Source of the DNA: Betaproteobacteria bacterium Ga0077532
Lineage (GTDB): Bacteria; Pseudomonadota; Gammaproteobacteria; Burkholderiales; Ga0077523
Reading direction: 5' to 3'
Assembly: GCA_001464895.1 (NCBI GenBank)
Contig: LNEE01000015.1
Span: 1 to 64,000, forward strand
Length of the DNA: 64,000 bases
A program made the position numbers and the translations under genes. The notes beneath the pieces were generated by a model. The model did no database searches. It was given only the letters and a program-made list of their open reading frames with translations, and had not been told where the DNA came from. The first letter of the stretch is position 1. Each line of letters starts with the position of its first letter. Positions 1-7,776 of this stretch are shown in pieces.

Positions 1-233
1 CTGAAAACATCCCCCGTGGGTCGGGCTTCGCCCGACGCCCGTGTTCCTGGATTCGCCGAAGTGCCCAAGCCATCGCTGCGTCGAGCGATGCTCGACCGAC
101 GAAGGGGCCTTTGCTACAGGATGCCTCAGCGCTGAAAACATCCCCCGTGGGTCGGGCTTCGCCCGACGCCCGAGTTCCTGGATTCGCCGAAGTGCCCAAG
201 CCCACACCGCGTCGAGCCATGGCTCGACCCACG
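1..233. repeat. Two-copy direct repeat with nested palindromes
   Basis: Bases 1-71 recur at 132-202 with one clear mismatch, and similarity continues to about 102 and 233, so the period is 131 bp. Each copy holds a hairpin GTCGGGC-TTC-GCCCGAC and a second palindrome. In copy 1 this is GTCGAGC-GAT-GCTCGAC (80-96); in copy 2 it is the perfect 18-base palindrome at 211-228. The first copy starts at the window edge, so the array may extend to the left. It lies just beyond the 3' end of the cytochrome gene. It looks like a REP-type intergenic element; no coding sense is evident. Confidence 0.7.
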
Positions 234-267
234 ATTCAGGGACTGGACATCACCCGCGTGCAACCTG

Positions 268-678
268 CTACTGCTGTTCCGCCTCCCGCCGCTTCTGCTC
301 GGACCGCAGGTAGGCCACCAACGCGATGATCTCGTCGCGGGAATAGACCTCGCCGAAGGCGCCCATCGGAGTCCCAGGGATTCCGTCGGCGATGTTCTTC
401 ACCAGCTGAGCGTTGGTTCCCCCGCGCTTGTAGCGTCCGCAAACGATGCAGGGCGCCCGCGCGCCCTTGCCGCCGCTGCCGTGGCAGAACCCCCCGCATT
501 TCGCGCTGTACTTCTCCTTTCCCAGTTCCACCGCAGTGGGATCGTCCACCGGAACGGCGAGATCCCCCGGAACATCCTCCGCCCGGAGTGCCCCCGAGAA
601 GAGCACGGTACAGAGAACAGCGAGGGTGGCGATCAGCACGCGCCACGGCGTGTTCAGGCTGGCGTTCGAAGACTTCAT
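268..678 (-). CDS. Four-cysteine c-type cytochrome with CX3CH heme motif
   Basis: A 136-residue exported monoheme cytochrome. Residues 14-33 form a signal peptide ending near ALRA. The heme site is CGGFCH (C61, C65, H66), a CX3CH spacing rather than the usual CXXCH. A second pair, CIVC, lies at C77 and C80. Met105 in PMGAFG is the likely distal ligand. The start has AGAGGA seven bases upstream. The length and the four-cysteine pattern fit, from memory, the 'methanol metabolism-related four-Cys cytochrome' family found in PQQ systems. No oxidase or dehydrogenase is adjacent on the right; its partner may lie to the left of the window. Confidence 0.85.
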   Translation of the reverse strand: MKSSNASLNTPWRVLIATLAVLCTVLFSGALRAEDVPGDLAVPVDDPTAVELGKEKYSAKCGGFCHGSGGKGARAPCIVCGRYKRGGTNAQLVKNIADGIPGTPMGAFGEVYSRDEIIALVAYLRSEQKRREAEQQ

Positions 679-785
679 GGAATTTCCTCTTGGTGAATTC
701 GTCGGAGTGGCGGCGGCTCATCGCCCTGGCCTCCACCCATTGTCAAAACGTACGGACCGTGAGGGACACGGCACCGCGATGCGGT

Positions 786-1322
786 CTAGTTGAGTGTTCG
801 TGCGCCCTCCGCGCCGGCAACGGAAAGATCGACCTGCGGCAACTCCAGCACGAGATCCCATTCGGCCTTTGCCACCGCCTGCTGCAGAAGCTTCATGAGC
901 CCATGCAACAGGCTTTCACTGAGGGTGAGGTGCGCCCCCTGCCCGTCGGCGGGAAGGAGAGCGATCAGCGTGCGGCCGTCGGGCTCGCGGCGGGCCTGGA
1001 TCCGGGTGACGAGCAGCGGTTCAGGGCCCAGGGGCTGGGCTCGCGGGGCCACCTCGGGCGGTTCGGTTTCCTGGCGCGAGAACTTCACCTCGCGGAGGGC
1101 CTTCTCGTGCTCGAACTGCAGCACAGCCGTCCGGGCTTCGGGGGTGGGCTGGCGCTGGATCTCGGGCTTCCATTCCGCCATCTTCTGCATGGCAATCCAG
1201 AACCGCTTCACGCAACGTCGCGTGAGCCAGAGCCGCACTTCGGCGGCGCCGTGGATCAGGATGAACATGAGCAGTCGGTCCTGCTCCATGTCGAACTCGA
1301 TGCGGATGCGTTCCAGCTTCAC
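786..1322 (-). CDS. Conserved hypothetical cytosolic protein
   Basis: A 178-residue protein beginning VKLERIRIEFDMEQDRL if the GTG at 1322 is the start. The reading frame stays open upstream to 1460, but that part has no conserved look and would run into the divergent lipoprotein gene. The conserved core is AEVRLWLTRRCVKRFW at about residues 25-40. It has no signal peptide and no membrane segment, and I recognise no catalytic motif. Short proteins with this EVRLWLTRR core are, as far as I recall, common in betaproteobacteria and have no known function. It is divergent from the lipoprotein gene at 1459. Confidence 0.7.
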   Translation of the reverse strand: MKLERIRIEFDMEQDRLLMFILIHGAAEVRLWLTRRCVKRFWIAMQKMAEWKPEIQRQPTPEARTAVLQFEHEKALREVKFSRQETEPPEVAPRAQPLGPEPLLVTRIQARREPDGRTLIALLPADGQGAHLTLSESLLHGLMKLLQQAVAKAEWDLVLELPQVDLSVAGAEGARTLN

Positions 1323-1458
1323 GGCGGCGTCCGGGTGGGTGTCCCGATCGATTCTATCCCGCCCGGTCGCGGGACATCGCGGCATCTGCCGCGCGCCGGT
1401 ACACTCCCAAGAGCCGATCGGCGTCGGACTGCGGCGTCGCCATCCACGAGGTTCACGC

Positions 1459-2001
1459 ATGAATGTCGTTCCGCCACGTCATGCCCTGCTGCGGCAGGCC
1501 TGCCGGATGCTCGCCGCCGCCACGCTGGTGGCGGGTTGCAGTTCCGACAACGCAATCTTCGAGCAGTACCGGAAAGCTGCGGTGCAGGCCGAAGCCGACG
1601 GCAGCGGCACCAATGCCGAGGCCTACTACCTTTCGGCATTGCACCGTGCCCGTACGTCGATGGGCAAGGCCGAGCAGTCGGATGCGCTCTATCAGCTCGG
1701 CGTCTTCTACCGCCGGGGAGCGCGCTTCGGGGAAGCCGCCAAAGCGCTGACCGAATCGCTCGACCTCGCGGCGGATGCCCGGATCGCGGATCCGATCGCC
1801 ATCAGCCGTCGTCGCGTCGAGCTGGCGCGCTCGCTCGCAGCGCTCAACCGGTGGCCTGAAGGCACGGCGACGCTACGGCCTGTGATCGACCACATCGGCC
1901 TGTTCCCGGCAGGCGAGCAGGGCGAGATCCGCGAGTTGCTGGCGGTCTACCGGGCCCGACTCGCCTCCCTCGGGGCCGACCCGTCCCTCCTGCCGGAATA
2001 G
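1459..2001 (+). CDS. Small TPR-like lipoprotein
   Basis: A 180-residue predicted lipoprotein. The N-terminus carries an Ala-rich hydrophobic stretch and the lipobox VAGC at about residues 26-29. The mature part is helical with paired-helix, TPR-like spacing (residues about 35-110), including a run reading YQLGVFYRRGARFGEAAKAL. The ATG at 1459 was chosen because the lipobox follows directly; the frame is open further upstream but there it is antisense to the neighbouring gene. It probably acts as an envelope scaffold. The specific role is unknown. Confidence 0.75.
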   Translation: MNVVPPRHALLRQACRMLAAATLVAGCSSDNAIFEQYRKAAVQAEADGSGTNAEAYYLSALHRARTSMGKAEQSDALYQLGVFYRRGARFGEAAKALTESLDLAADARIADPIAISRRRVELARSLAALNRWPEGTATLRPVIDHIGLFPAGEQGEIRELLAVYRARLASLGADPSLLPE

Positions 2002-2014
2002 CCGACGGAACGCG

Positions 2015-2048
2015 AAAAAAAAGGGCCGGATCCGTACGGATCCAGCCC
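2015..2048 (-). terminator. Intrinsic terminator for the upstream response regulator
   Basis: A hairpin at 2023-2048 (GGGC..GGATCCGTACGGATCC..GCCC) is followed, on the minus strand, by eight T residues (plus-strand A tract 2015-2022). It closes the minus-strand regulator gene ending at 2230 and lies just past the 3' end of the converging lipoprotein gene. Confidence 0.75.
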
Positions 2049-2229
2049 TGGCAGAGAGAGGAGTGACGAACACCCGGGGGTACTGCATCAGGCCTGCCGG
2101 TCACTCGGCGCCCCGGGTCTTCGCGGTGAAGCAAGCTACGGGACGTAATGTAGTGCCCTGGAACGACCCATCACAGGCGCCATCGACTCGGTCAGGGGCG
2201 GGAATAATTCCCGATCCTTTCGAGCCGCT

Positions 2230-2928
2230 TCATTGGCCGTGACCGCCTTCCATGCCGGGAATGTCGCCGGTCAGGAATCCATGCGACAGGGCCATGCGGA
2301 CCACCTGGGCGGCGGTCGCCACGTCGAGCTTCTGACGGATGCTCGACTGGTAGTTCGCCACGGTCTTGTACGAGAGCGACAGGATCTTCGCGATCTCGGC
2401 CACCGCGTGCCCCGCGACGAGCAATCGGAACACCTCGAACTCGCGGGCGGAAAGTGCATTCAGCGGGTGCTGGCCACCGGGCATCATCTGGACAGCCAAC
2501 TCCTGCGCCATCTTGTGACTGATGTAGAGCTTGCCCTCGGCCACCAGGCGGACGGCATCGACCAGGACTTCCGGAGCGCTCGACTTGGTGACATAGCCGC
2601 GGGCACCGGCCTGCAGCGCGCGCGAAGAGAAAACAACGTCCTCGTGCATGCTGAACATCAGGACCCGGGCTTCGGGCTCGCGGGCAAGGATGCGCCGCGC
2701 GGCTTCGATCCCGCCGATGCCGGGAAGACTGATGTCCATGACGACGACGCGAGGTTTGCACTCCGAGAAGAGGCGATAGGCCTCCTCGCCGGTGCTGGCC
2801 TCGGCGATCACCTGAAGATCGTCGGTCCTTTCGAGAAGTCGTCGATAGCCCTCACGGACGACGGCGTGATCGTCCACGAGAAGGACGGTTGTACGAGCAG
2901 ATTCAGCCATTCGGGGCTCGCTTGCCAA
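2230..2928 (-). CDS. NarL/FixJ-family response regulator (orphan paralogue)
   Basis: A 232-residue response regulator. The receiver domain occupies residues 14-130: acidic pair D19-D20 in LLVDDHAVVREGYRRLL, phospho-acceptor D65 in VVVMDISLPGIGG, and the conserved Lys in GYVTK. A LuxR-type helix-turn-helix follows at about 160-220 (LSAREFEVFRLLVAGHA, then SYKTVANYQSSIRQKL). No kinase is next to it. It closely resembles the regulator at 7097-7774, down to the recognition helix, so the two probably arose by duplication and may bind related sites. The second ATG at 2910 is an alternative start. Confidence 0.9.
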   Translation of the reverse strand: MASEPRMAESARTTVLLVDDHAVVREGYRRLLERTDDLQVIAEASTGEEAYRLFSECKPRVVVMDISLPGIGGIEAARRILAREPEARVLMFSMHEDVVFSSRALQAGARGYVTKSSAPEVLVDAVRLVAEGKLYISHKMAQELAVQMMPGGQHPLNALSAREFEVFRLLVAGHAVAEIAKILSLSYKTVANYQSSIRQKLDVATAAQVVRMALSHGFLTGDIPGMEGGHGQ

Positions 2929-3000
2929 TGGTTCGGCACAGGCAGGGATGACCGCCCGCGCACCGCCTCGGAGAAACCGAGGCTGGGATCCTCAACGAAG

Positions 3001-3043
3001 CGCGGCCCGGTCCGACACGTGGATCGTGCCGAACCGGGCCGCG
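3001..3043 (-). terminator. Long hairpin after the PEP-CTERM gene
   Basis: A 19-base-pair stem with two mismatches and the loop TGGAT. Its outer arms are CGCGGCCCGG at 3001-3010 and CCGGGCCGCG at 3034-3043. It sits 26 bases past the stop of the minus-strand PEP-CTERM gene. The U-tract is poor, so it may act as a 3' stabilising structure as well as a terminator. Confidence 0.6.
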
Positions 3044-3068
3044 TCACTGCCGGATCAACGACGGATCA

Positions 3069-3830
3069 TCAGGCGCTGCGGCGACGCTTCGCCATCACGC
3101 CCAGCAGACCCAGACCACCCAGCAGCATTGCGTAGGTCGACGGTTCCGGAATCGGCGCCGTGGTGGGTGCATAGCCGGCCAGGAAGAACGATTCCTGGGT
3201 CTGACCTTCCTCCCCGCCCTGCCACAGGCGGATCACGCCATCCTTGAGAGCGAAGTCCGGCGCGTCGGTCTTGATGAGGTAAAGGCCGGTATTCGGGTTG
3301 CCCTCCTCCACGTTCAGATCCGAGCGGAAATCCACCCAGTCCGGGCTGAAGACGTCAGCACCCTGCTTGAGACCGGTCGAAGTCCGAGCTGCCGAGTACA
3401 TCCGTAGATCGGTGTCGTTCGTGAACGCCCAGGCGGCCGCCGCGCTGAAACCCGTGAAACCACCGCGGAAGATGTCGTTGATCTCGCCGTCGTCGTCCAG
3501 GGTCAGGCGACTGCCGAACACGAGCTTGCTGTCCGTGCTGTCGCGGAACACGTAGTCATAGAAATCGCCGACCACCTGACCGCCGAGCATGACGTCCGAC
3601 ACGCGCGACGCCAGGAGCGTGAACGAAACCGGGAAATCGTAGGTGTTGAAACCGTCTGCATCGGTGGCGATGACCGGGCCCGAGGGGATGATGAACCGGT
3701 CCACGTTCTGATTCGCAGCGCCGCTCAGGCGCAACGTGCCGCTTGTAGGCAACTCGACGAAACTGCCTGCCTGCGCAGCCGTCGCAACGACCATGAGGGC
3801 CGCCGCTAGCAACGTCTTCTGAAACTTCAT
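3069..3830 (-). CDS. PEP-CTERM sorting domain protein
   Basis: A 253-residue exported protein. A signal peptide (residues 1-21, ending AAQA) precedes a beta-rich body with no family I can name. The C-terminus is a textbook PEP-CTERM signal: IPEPSTYAMLLGGLGLLG, a hydrophobic helix, then AKRRRSA. In known systems exosortase (EpsH) cuts such tails, and the proteins are tied to exopolysaccharide and floc or biofilm matrix. No exosortase gene lies in this window. It is followed, in the same direction, by the orphan response regulator. The start has AAGGAGA upstream. Confidence 0.9.
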   Translation of the reverse strand: MKFQKTLLAAALMVVATAAQAGSFVELPTSGTLRLSGAANQNVDRFIIPSGPVIATDADGFNTYDFPVSFTLLASRVSDVMLGGQVVGDFYDYVFRDSTDSKLVFGSRLTLDDDGEINDIFRGGFTGFSAAAAWAFTNDTDLRMYSAARTSTGLKQGADVFSPDWVDFRSDLNVEEGNPNTGLYLIKTDAPDFALKDGVIRLWQGGEEGQTQESFFLAGYAPTTAPIPEPSTYAMLLGGLGLLGVMAKRRRSA

Positions 3831-3901
3831 CTTCTAGTCTCCTTGCTGGTTACTGCCTGAACGGCCCATGCCTTCGGGCCGGGAATGGACCCCCTTGCGC
3901 A

Positions 3902-6640
3902 TCAGTTCACACTGCCGCGCGGCGGGGAAAGGGAAAACGTGACGCCGACCCAAAGCGCACGCGGCGCCCCTGGGCCGATGAACTGCGAATGGGTCCAGTC
4001 GAAACTGTTGTAGTTGAAACCGTTGGCATCCCGTGCGCCCCAACGGGACGGCGCGAAGGGGTTCAGACCGAGATCACCCGCGGTGGCGTAGCGGCGATCG
4101 AACACGTTGTCGATCCTGGCGAACAGGCTCCACTGGTCGGTCGCCCGATACGTGGCGATGAAGTTGAAGAAGGCGTAGCCGCCGGTCCGCCCCTGTCCGA
4201 TGAAGGCACGGCCCGGGTCCACGGTGATTGTCGGATCGTTCCGCGCAGTCACGGCAGACCCATCGGAATCGGTACCGCCGGGCGAGTGGTCGTTGTTCTC
4301 GTTGCCGCGGGAATACGAGAAGCCGTGGGCGATCATCGTCAGACCGAGGTTCCACCGTTCGGTGAGGTCGGCTGACCAGTTGAGCCTCAGCGTGTCCCTC
4401 GGCAGCCCGGGGATGCGGTCACCCGGTTCCACATTGAACTCGGCCACCTGGCCGACAGCCGTGTTGGCACTGCTGTTCGATTCGTTGACGAGGCGGGCCG
4501 TGCTCTCGAAGGTCGCCTGCATGTGCGTGTAAGCCGCGCGCACGGTATGCGCACCCCACACGCCGGTCATGCCGACCTCGACGCCCTGGCGGCGGGTCCG
4601 GCCGAAGGTATCGAACACGCCACGATTGCGACGCCCGAGCGAGACGAACAGGATGTCGTCGTGCAGATCGGTGCGGAACACGCTCGTGTTCCAGTTGATG
4701 TTGCCGGTGTCGTTCCGTCCACGGATGCCGAACTCGACGCTGCGCGAACGCACCTGGGGGAGGAATGGGTCGTTGGTGAGCGCCGTCGGCACCGAACAGC
4801 CGGGCAGCAGACCACGGTTCTGGCTCCCGAATTCGGCCTCCAGCTGGCGATCACGAGCACATCCCAACTCGATGATCGACGGTACGCGGCTGCCGCGGCT
4901 GACATTCGCGAACAGGTTGGTCGTCTCCGTCGGCAGGATCGATGCACCGAACGAAGGATTGAAGCTCTCGTAGACGTAGTCCCCCGAACTGCACCAGTAG
5001 CGCGCCCGGGTATCGTTGTTCTCCGCGCCGCAGCGCTCCCTGAATCGACGTGCAAGCGCATCGGTGAACTGGTACAGCGGAATCGGACGATCCGAGATCA
5101 ACGAGTTCTGCACGCGGGTCCGGTTGTACCGGCCACCGAGCGTCAAGTTGACCGTGGGCGTGGGCGACCAGATGCCCATCAGGAATACGCCCGTCGTAGC
5201 GCTGTGCCCGGAGAGATTGTTGCGGACGACGTCGTTGGAAAGCGCCGTCAGACCTGTGGTTGCCGCGGAGGCGGGATCCAGGTAGACCTCCCGCCCTTCG
5301 CCGATCCAGCCGAGACGCTGACGTTGACTGAAGCCGACATCGGAGCGGTCATAGGTGATACCACCGACGATCTGCCCGGTCTCACCCACCTTGCTGAGCT
5401 GGAACGAGGTCCCACGGGCCAGCTGGTCGGCCGCCCCGTAGTTGAAAACGCCGTTCGGCGTGACGCCGGGGCAACCGGTGGCGTCGATCTCGGTGGCCCC
5501 ATCCGGCGCGAACGACGTCGTCACGGACGGTGGGCACGGGTCGGTCCGGCTGCCGTTGGCCGCCTGGCTCCATTCGTCCCAGAAATCACCGCCGGCCGAG
5601 CGCTGGGAGATCTGACGGCGGTACACGACCATCGACGCCGTCAGCGTGTCCGAGAGGCTGTAGCCCGCGTGGAAATTGATGTGCGTGAGCTGGTTGCGCG
5701 ATTCGTCGGGCGACGTGAAGACCGATGTGGGGCTCTGGTTGTAGAGTTCCACCGGCACCATGCCGTTGCCCACCAAACGATTGTCGGCATGGATGCCGGT
5801 GAGGCCAGCCTCGAGGCGCCCGACCTTGAGGGAGGCCTTGGCAAAGCCCTGCTTGATCGACGAAGGGGAGTTCACCCGCCATCCCCGCTCGTCGATGCTG
5901 TTCAGCGCAAGGAACCCCGCAATCGGCCCATTGCTGCCGCCCACCGAGGCCTGCGCCTGCTGTCGCCCCCAACTGCCGGTGAGATATCGGGCCTCGATCC
6001 CTGCGTCGGTGAATCCCGACTTCGTGTTGATCGACAGTGCGCCGCCCAACGTATTCAACCCGAACAGAGGATTGGACCCGGGTAGAAGGTCCATCCGGCG
6101 GATCGCGTTGTTCGGAATGAGGTCCCAGTTCACGATGTCACCGAAGGGCTCGTTGACGCGCACGCCGTCCACGTAGACCGACAAGCCCTGGGGCGTGCCG
6201 ATGAGCGGGGAAGCCGAGAAACCGCGGAAGTTGAGATCCTGCTGGAACGAGTTGCCCTGGTAGTCGTTCACGGTCACCGACTGCATGTTCGTGTTCATGA
6301 AGTCGGTGAGGCTGACGGCGCGGGAGTCCGCGAGATCCTTGGCCGTTGCGCTCTGAACGTTCGTGCTCATCTGCTCCCGTTCGATGACGATGCCGGGTAA
6401 CGGGGTGACGATGCGCGGTGCCGTCACCCGCACCGTCGGCGCCACGAGTCCGGTGCCATTCGGCACTGCTCCCGCAGAACCATCCTGTGCCGTTGCCGGC
6501 AGGATGCCCGCACCCCCGATGGAACACACAGCGGCGGCGCCCATGGCGATCCGTCGCACTGCACGCCGCCCCCCTCGCGCAACAAACCACCGCGCTCCCG
6601 CGTAGGGGCACGGCGCCTCCTCATCTTCTTCCCGGTGCAT
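3902..6640 (-). CDS. TonB-dependent outer-membrane receptor
   Basis: A receptor of about 912 residues. An N-terminal Arg-rich signal sequence ends near PATAQ. The plug domain follows (about residues 90-220), with DLADSRAVSLTDFMN, then YVDGVRVNEPFGD and GSNPLFGLNTLGGAL, all typical of TonB receptors. The remaining 650 residues form the barrel. It uses TonB/ExbBD energy to import a scarce ligand such as a metal chelate. The ATG at 6640 is my choice; the frame is open to 6781 but upstream residues look non-coding. The C-terminus (VTFSLSPPRGSVN) runs past the usual terminal aromatic strand. The substrate cannot be read from sequence; see the PQQ/lanthanide finding. Confidence 0.9.
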   Translation of the reverse strand: MHREEDEEAPCPYAGARWFVARGGRRAVRRIAMGAAAVCSIGGAGILPATAQDGSAGAVPNGTGLVAPTVRVTAPRIVTPLPGIVIEREQMSTNVQSATAKDLADSRAVSLTDFMNTNMQSVTVNDYQGNSFQQDLNFRGFSASPLIGTPQGLSVYVDGVRVNEPFGDIVNWDLIPNNAIRRMDLLPGSNPLFGLNTLGGALSINTKSGFTDAGIEARYLTGSWGRQQAQASVGGSNGPIAGFLALNSIDERGWRVNSPSSIKQGFAKASLKVGRLEAGLTGIHADNRLVGNGMVPVELYNQSPTSVFTSPDESRNQLTHINFHAGYSLSDTLTASMVVYRRQISQRSAGGDFWDEWSQAANGSRTDPCPPSVTTSFAPDGATEIDATGCPGVTPNGVFNYGAADQLARGTSFQLSKVGETGQIVGGITYDRSDVGFSQRQRLGWIGEGREVYLDPASAATTGLTALSNDVVRNNLSGHSATTGVFLMGIWSPTPTVNLTLGGRYNRTRVQNSLISDRPIPLYQFTDALARRFRERCGAENNDTRARYWCSSGDYVYESFNPSFGASILPTETTNLFANVSRGSRVPSIIELGCARDRQLEAEFGSQNRGLLPGCSVPTALTNDPFLPQVRSRSVEFGIRGRNDTGNINWNTSVFRTDLHDDILFVSLGRRNRGVFDTFGRTRRQGVEVGMTGVWGAHTVRAAYTHMQATFESTARLVNESNSSANTAVGQVAEFNVEPGDRIPGLPRDTLRLNWSADLTERWNLGLTMIAHGFSYSRGNENNDHSPGGTDSDGSAVTARNDPTITVDPGRAFIGQGRTGGYAFFNFIATYRATDQWSLFARIDNVFDRRYATAGDLGLNPFAPSRWGARDANGFNYNSFDWTHSQFIGPGAPRALWVGVTFSLSPPRGSVN

Positions 6641-7096
6641 CACACGCCGATGTCGTTGTTGTTGTCGGTCGCCCGGTCCCAGGCATCGTCGCGCCCCTCG
6701 ATGGGGTCGTCGGCGTGGTCTCGCTGCCCGTATTGAATGGACCGGATGGCATGGGCGATCGCGCATATGCAGACGGATCACCCGTACCTGAAGGCTAGGG
6801 GGGTGGCACGAGGCGACGTTAGGGAAAGATTCCCGGATGAACCGGGAGAGCTTCAGGAAGGGACCACGGAGAATTGGGCGTCATGCGCGTTCGCCGACCG
6901 ACATCCGCCCAGCGCCACAGGGGAGACCCCGCGTTGGGCGCCCTCGCCGACCGAACGCAAGAGGGCGCGAAGATTACGGGCGCCAGGGCCCTGGCCTCAG
7001 AGGCAGGAGCCTCCGATCGGGCGCGGCGCCCATGGCTGTCGCATTCGCGGCACACCGCGTAGAGCGGACGGCGTGGCTGAAACTTCGTGCGGTCGA
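6641..7096. other. Intergenic region upstream of the TonB receptor
   Basis: A 456-base stretch between the receptor start and the stop of the second response regulator, both on the minus strand. No ORF with coding character is visible. It holds a 17-base dyad TCCCGG-ATGAA-CCGGGA at about 6830-6846 and a 12-base palindrome CCAGGGCCCTGG near 6985. It most likely carries the receptor promoter and regulator sites, but I cannot place -35 or -10 boxes with confidence. Confidence 0.45.
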
Positions 7097-7774
7097 CTAC
7101 CCGCCGTTCACGACCGTCTCCGCGGCGGGATGGTCCGGCGAGAGCAGGCCATGCGTCATGGCCATGCGGACCACCTGCGCGGTGTTGGAGACGTCCAGCT
7201 TCTGGCGAATGTTCCACTGGTGATTCGCGACGGTCTTGTACGAGAGCGAGAGGATCTTCGCGATCTCCCCGATCGCGTGACCGGCCACGAGCAGTCGGAA
7301 CACCTCGAACTCCCGCGGTGACAGCCCCTGCAGCGGATTCTCGTGGCCCGGGAGCATCTGGACCGCCAGTTCCTGGGCCATGTCGTGGCTGATGAAGAGC
7401 TTGCCGGCTGCAACGAGCCTGACGGCCTCCACCAGGACTTCCGGAGCGCTCGCCTTGGTGACGTAGCCACGCGCACCGGTCTGCAACGCGCGGGACGAGA
7501 ACACGACGTCCTCGTGCATGCTGAACATCAGGACCCGCGCCGTCGGCTCGCGAGTGAGGATCCGGCGCGCGACCTCGATCCCGCCGATGCCCGGGAGCGT
7601 GATGTCCATCACCACCACATCCGGAGCGTGATCGCAGAAGAAGCGGTAGGCCTCCTCGCCGTTGCGCGCCTCCGCGACCACCACGATGTCCGGCGTGCCT
7701 TCCAGCAGGCGCCGATACCCTTCACGCACCACGGCGTGATCGTCCACCAGCAGCACTTTTGTCTTGTTGGCCAT
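7097..7774 (-). CDS. NarL/FixJ-family response regulator, kinase-coupled
   Basis: A 225-residue regulator paralogous to the one at 2230. D57 in VVVMDITLPGIGG is the phospho-acceptor; the LuxR-type helix-turn-helix is at about 155-215 (SYKTVANHQWNIRQKL). It is translationally coupled to the kinase gene: an ATG at 7780 overlaps the kinase stop as ATGA, but the ATG at 7774 has GGGAG seven bases upstream and is preferred. The pair forms a two-component system. The kinase may also phosphorylate the orphan paralogue. Confidence 0.93.
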   Translation of the reverse strand: MANKTKVLLVDDHAVVREGYRRLLEGTPDIVVVAEARNGEEAYRFFCDHAPDVVVMDITLPGIGGIEVARRILTREPTARVLMFSMHEDVVFSSRALQTGARGYVTKASAPEVLVEAVRLVAAGKLFISHDMAQELAVQMLPGHENPLQGLSPREFEVFRLLVAGHAIGEIAKILSLSYKTVANHQWNIRQKLDVSNTAQVVRMAMTHGLLSPDHPAAETVVNGG

Positions 7775-7776
7775 GC

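Noticed and set aside
1..233. CRISPR array
   Set aside because: Only two copies of a long repeat with palindromes inside; no spacer periodicity and no cas genes.
588..1859. 423-codon plus-strand frame
   Set aside because: Low-complexity Arg/Ala/Gly content and full overlap with better-supported genes; a GC-rich shadow frame.
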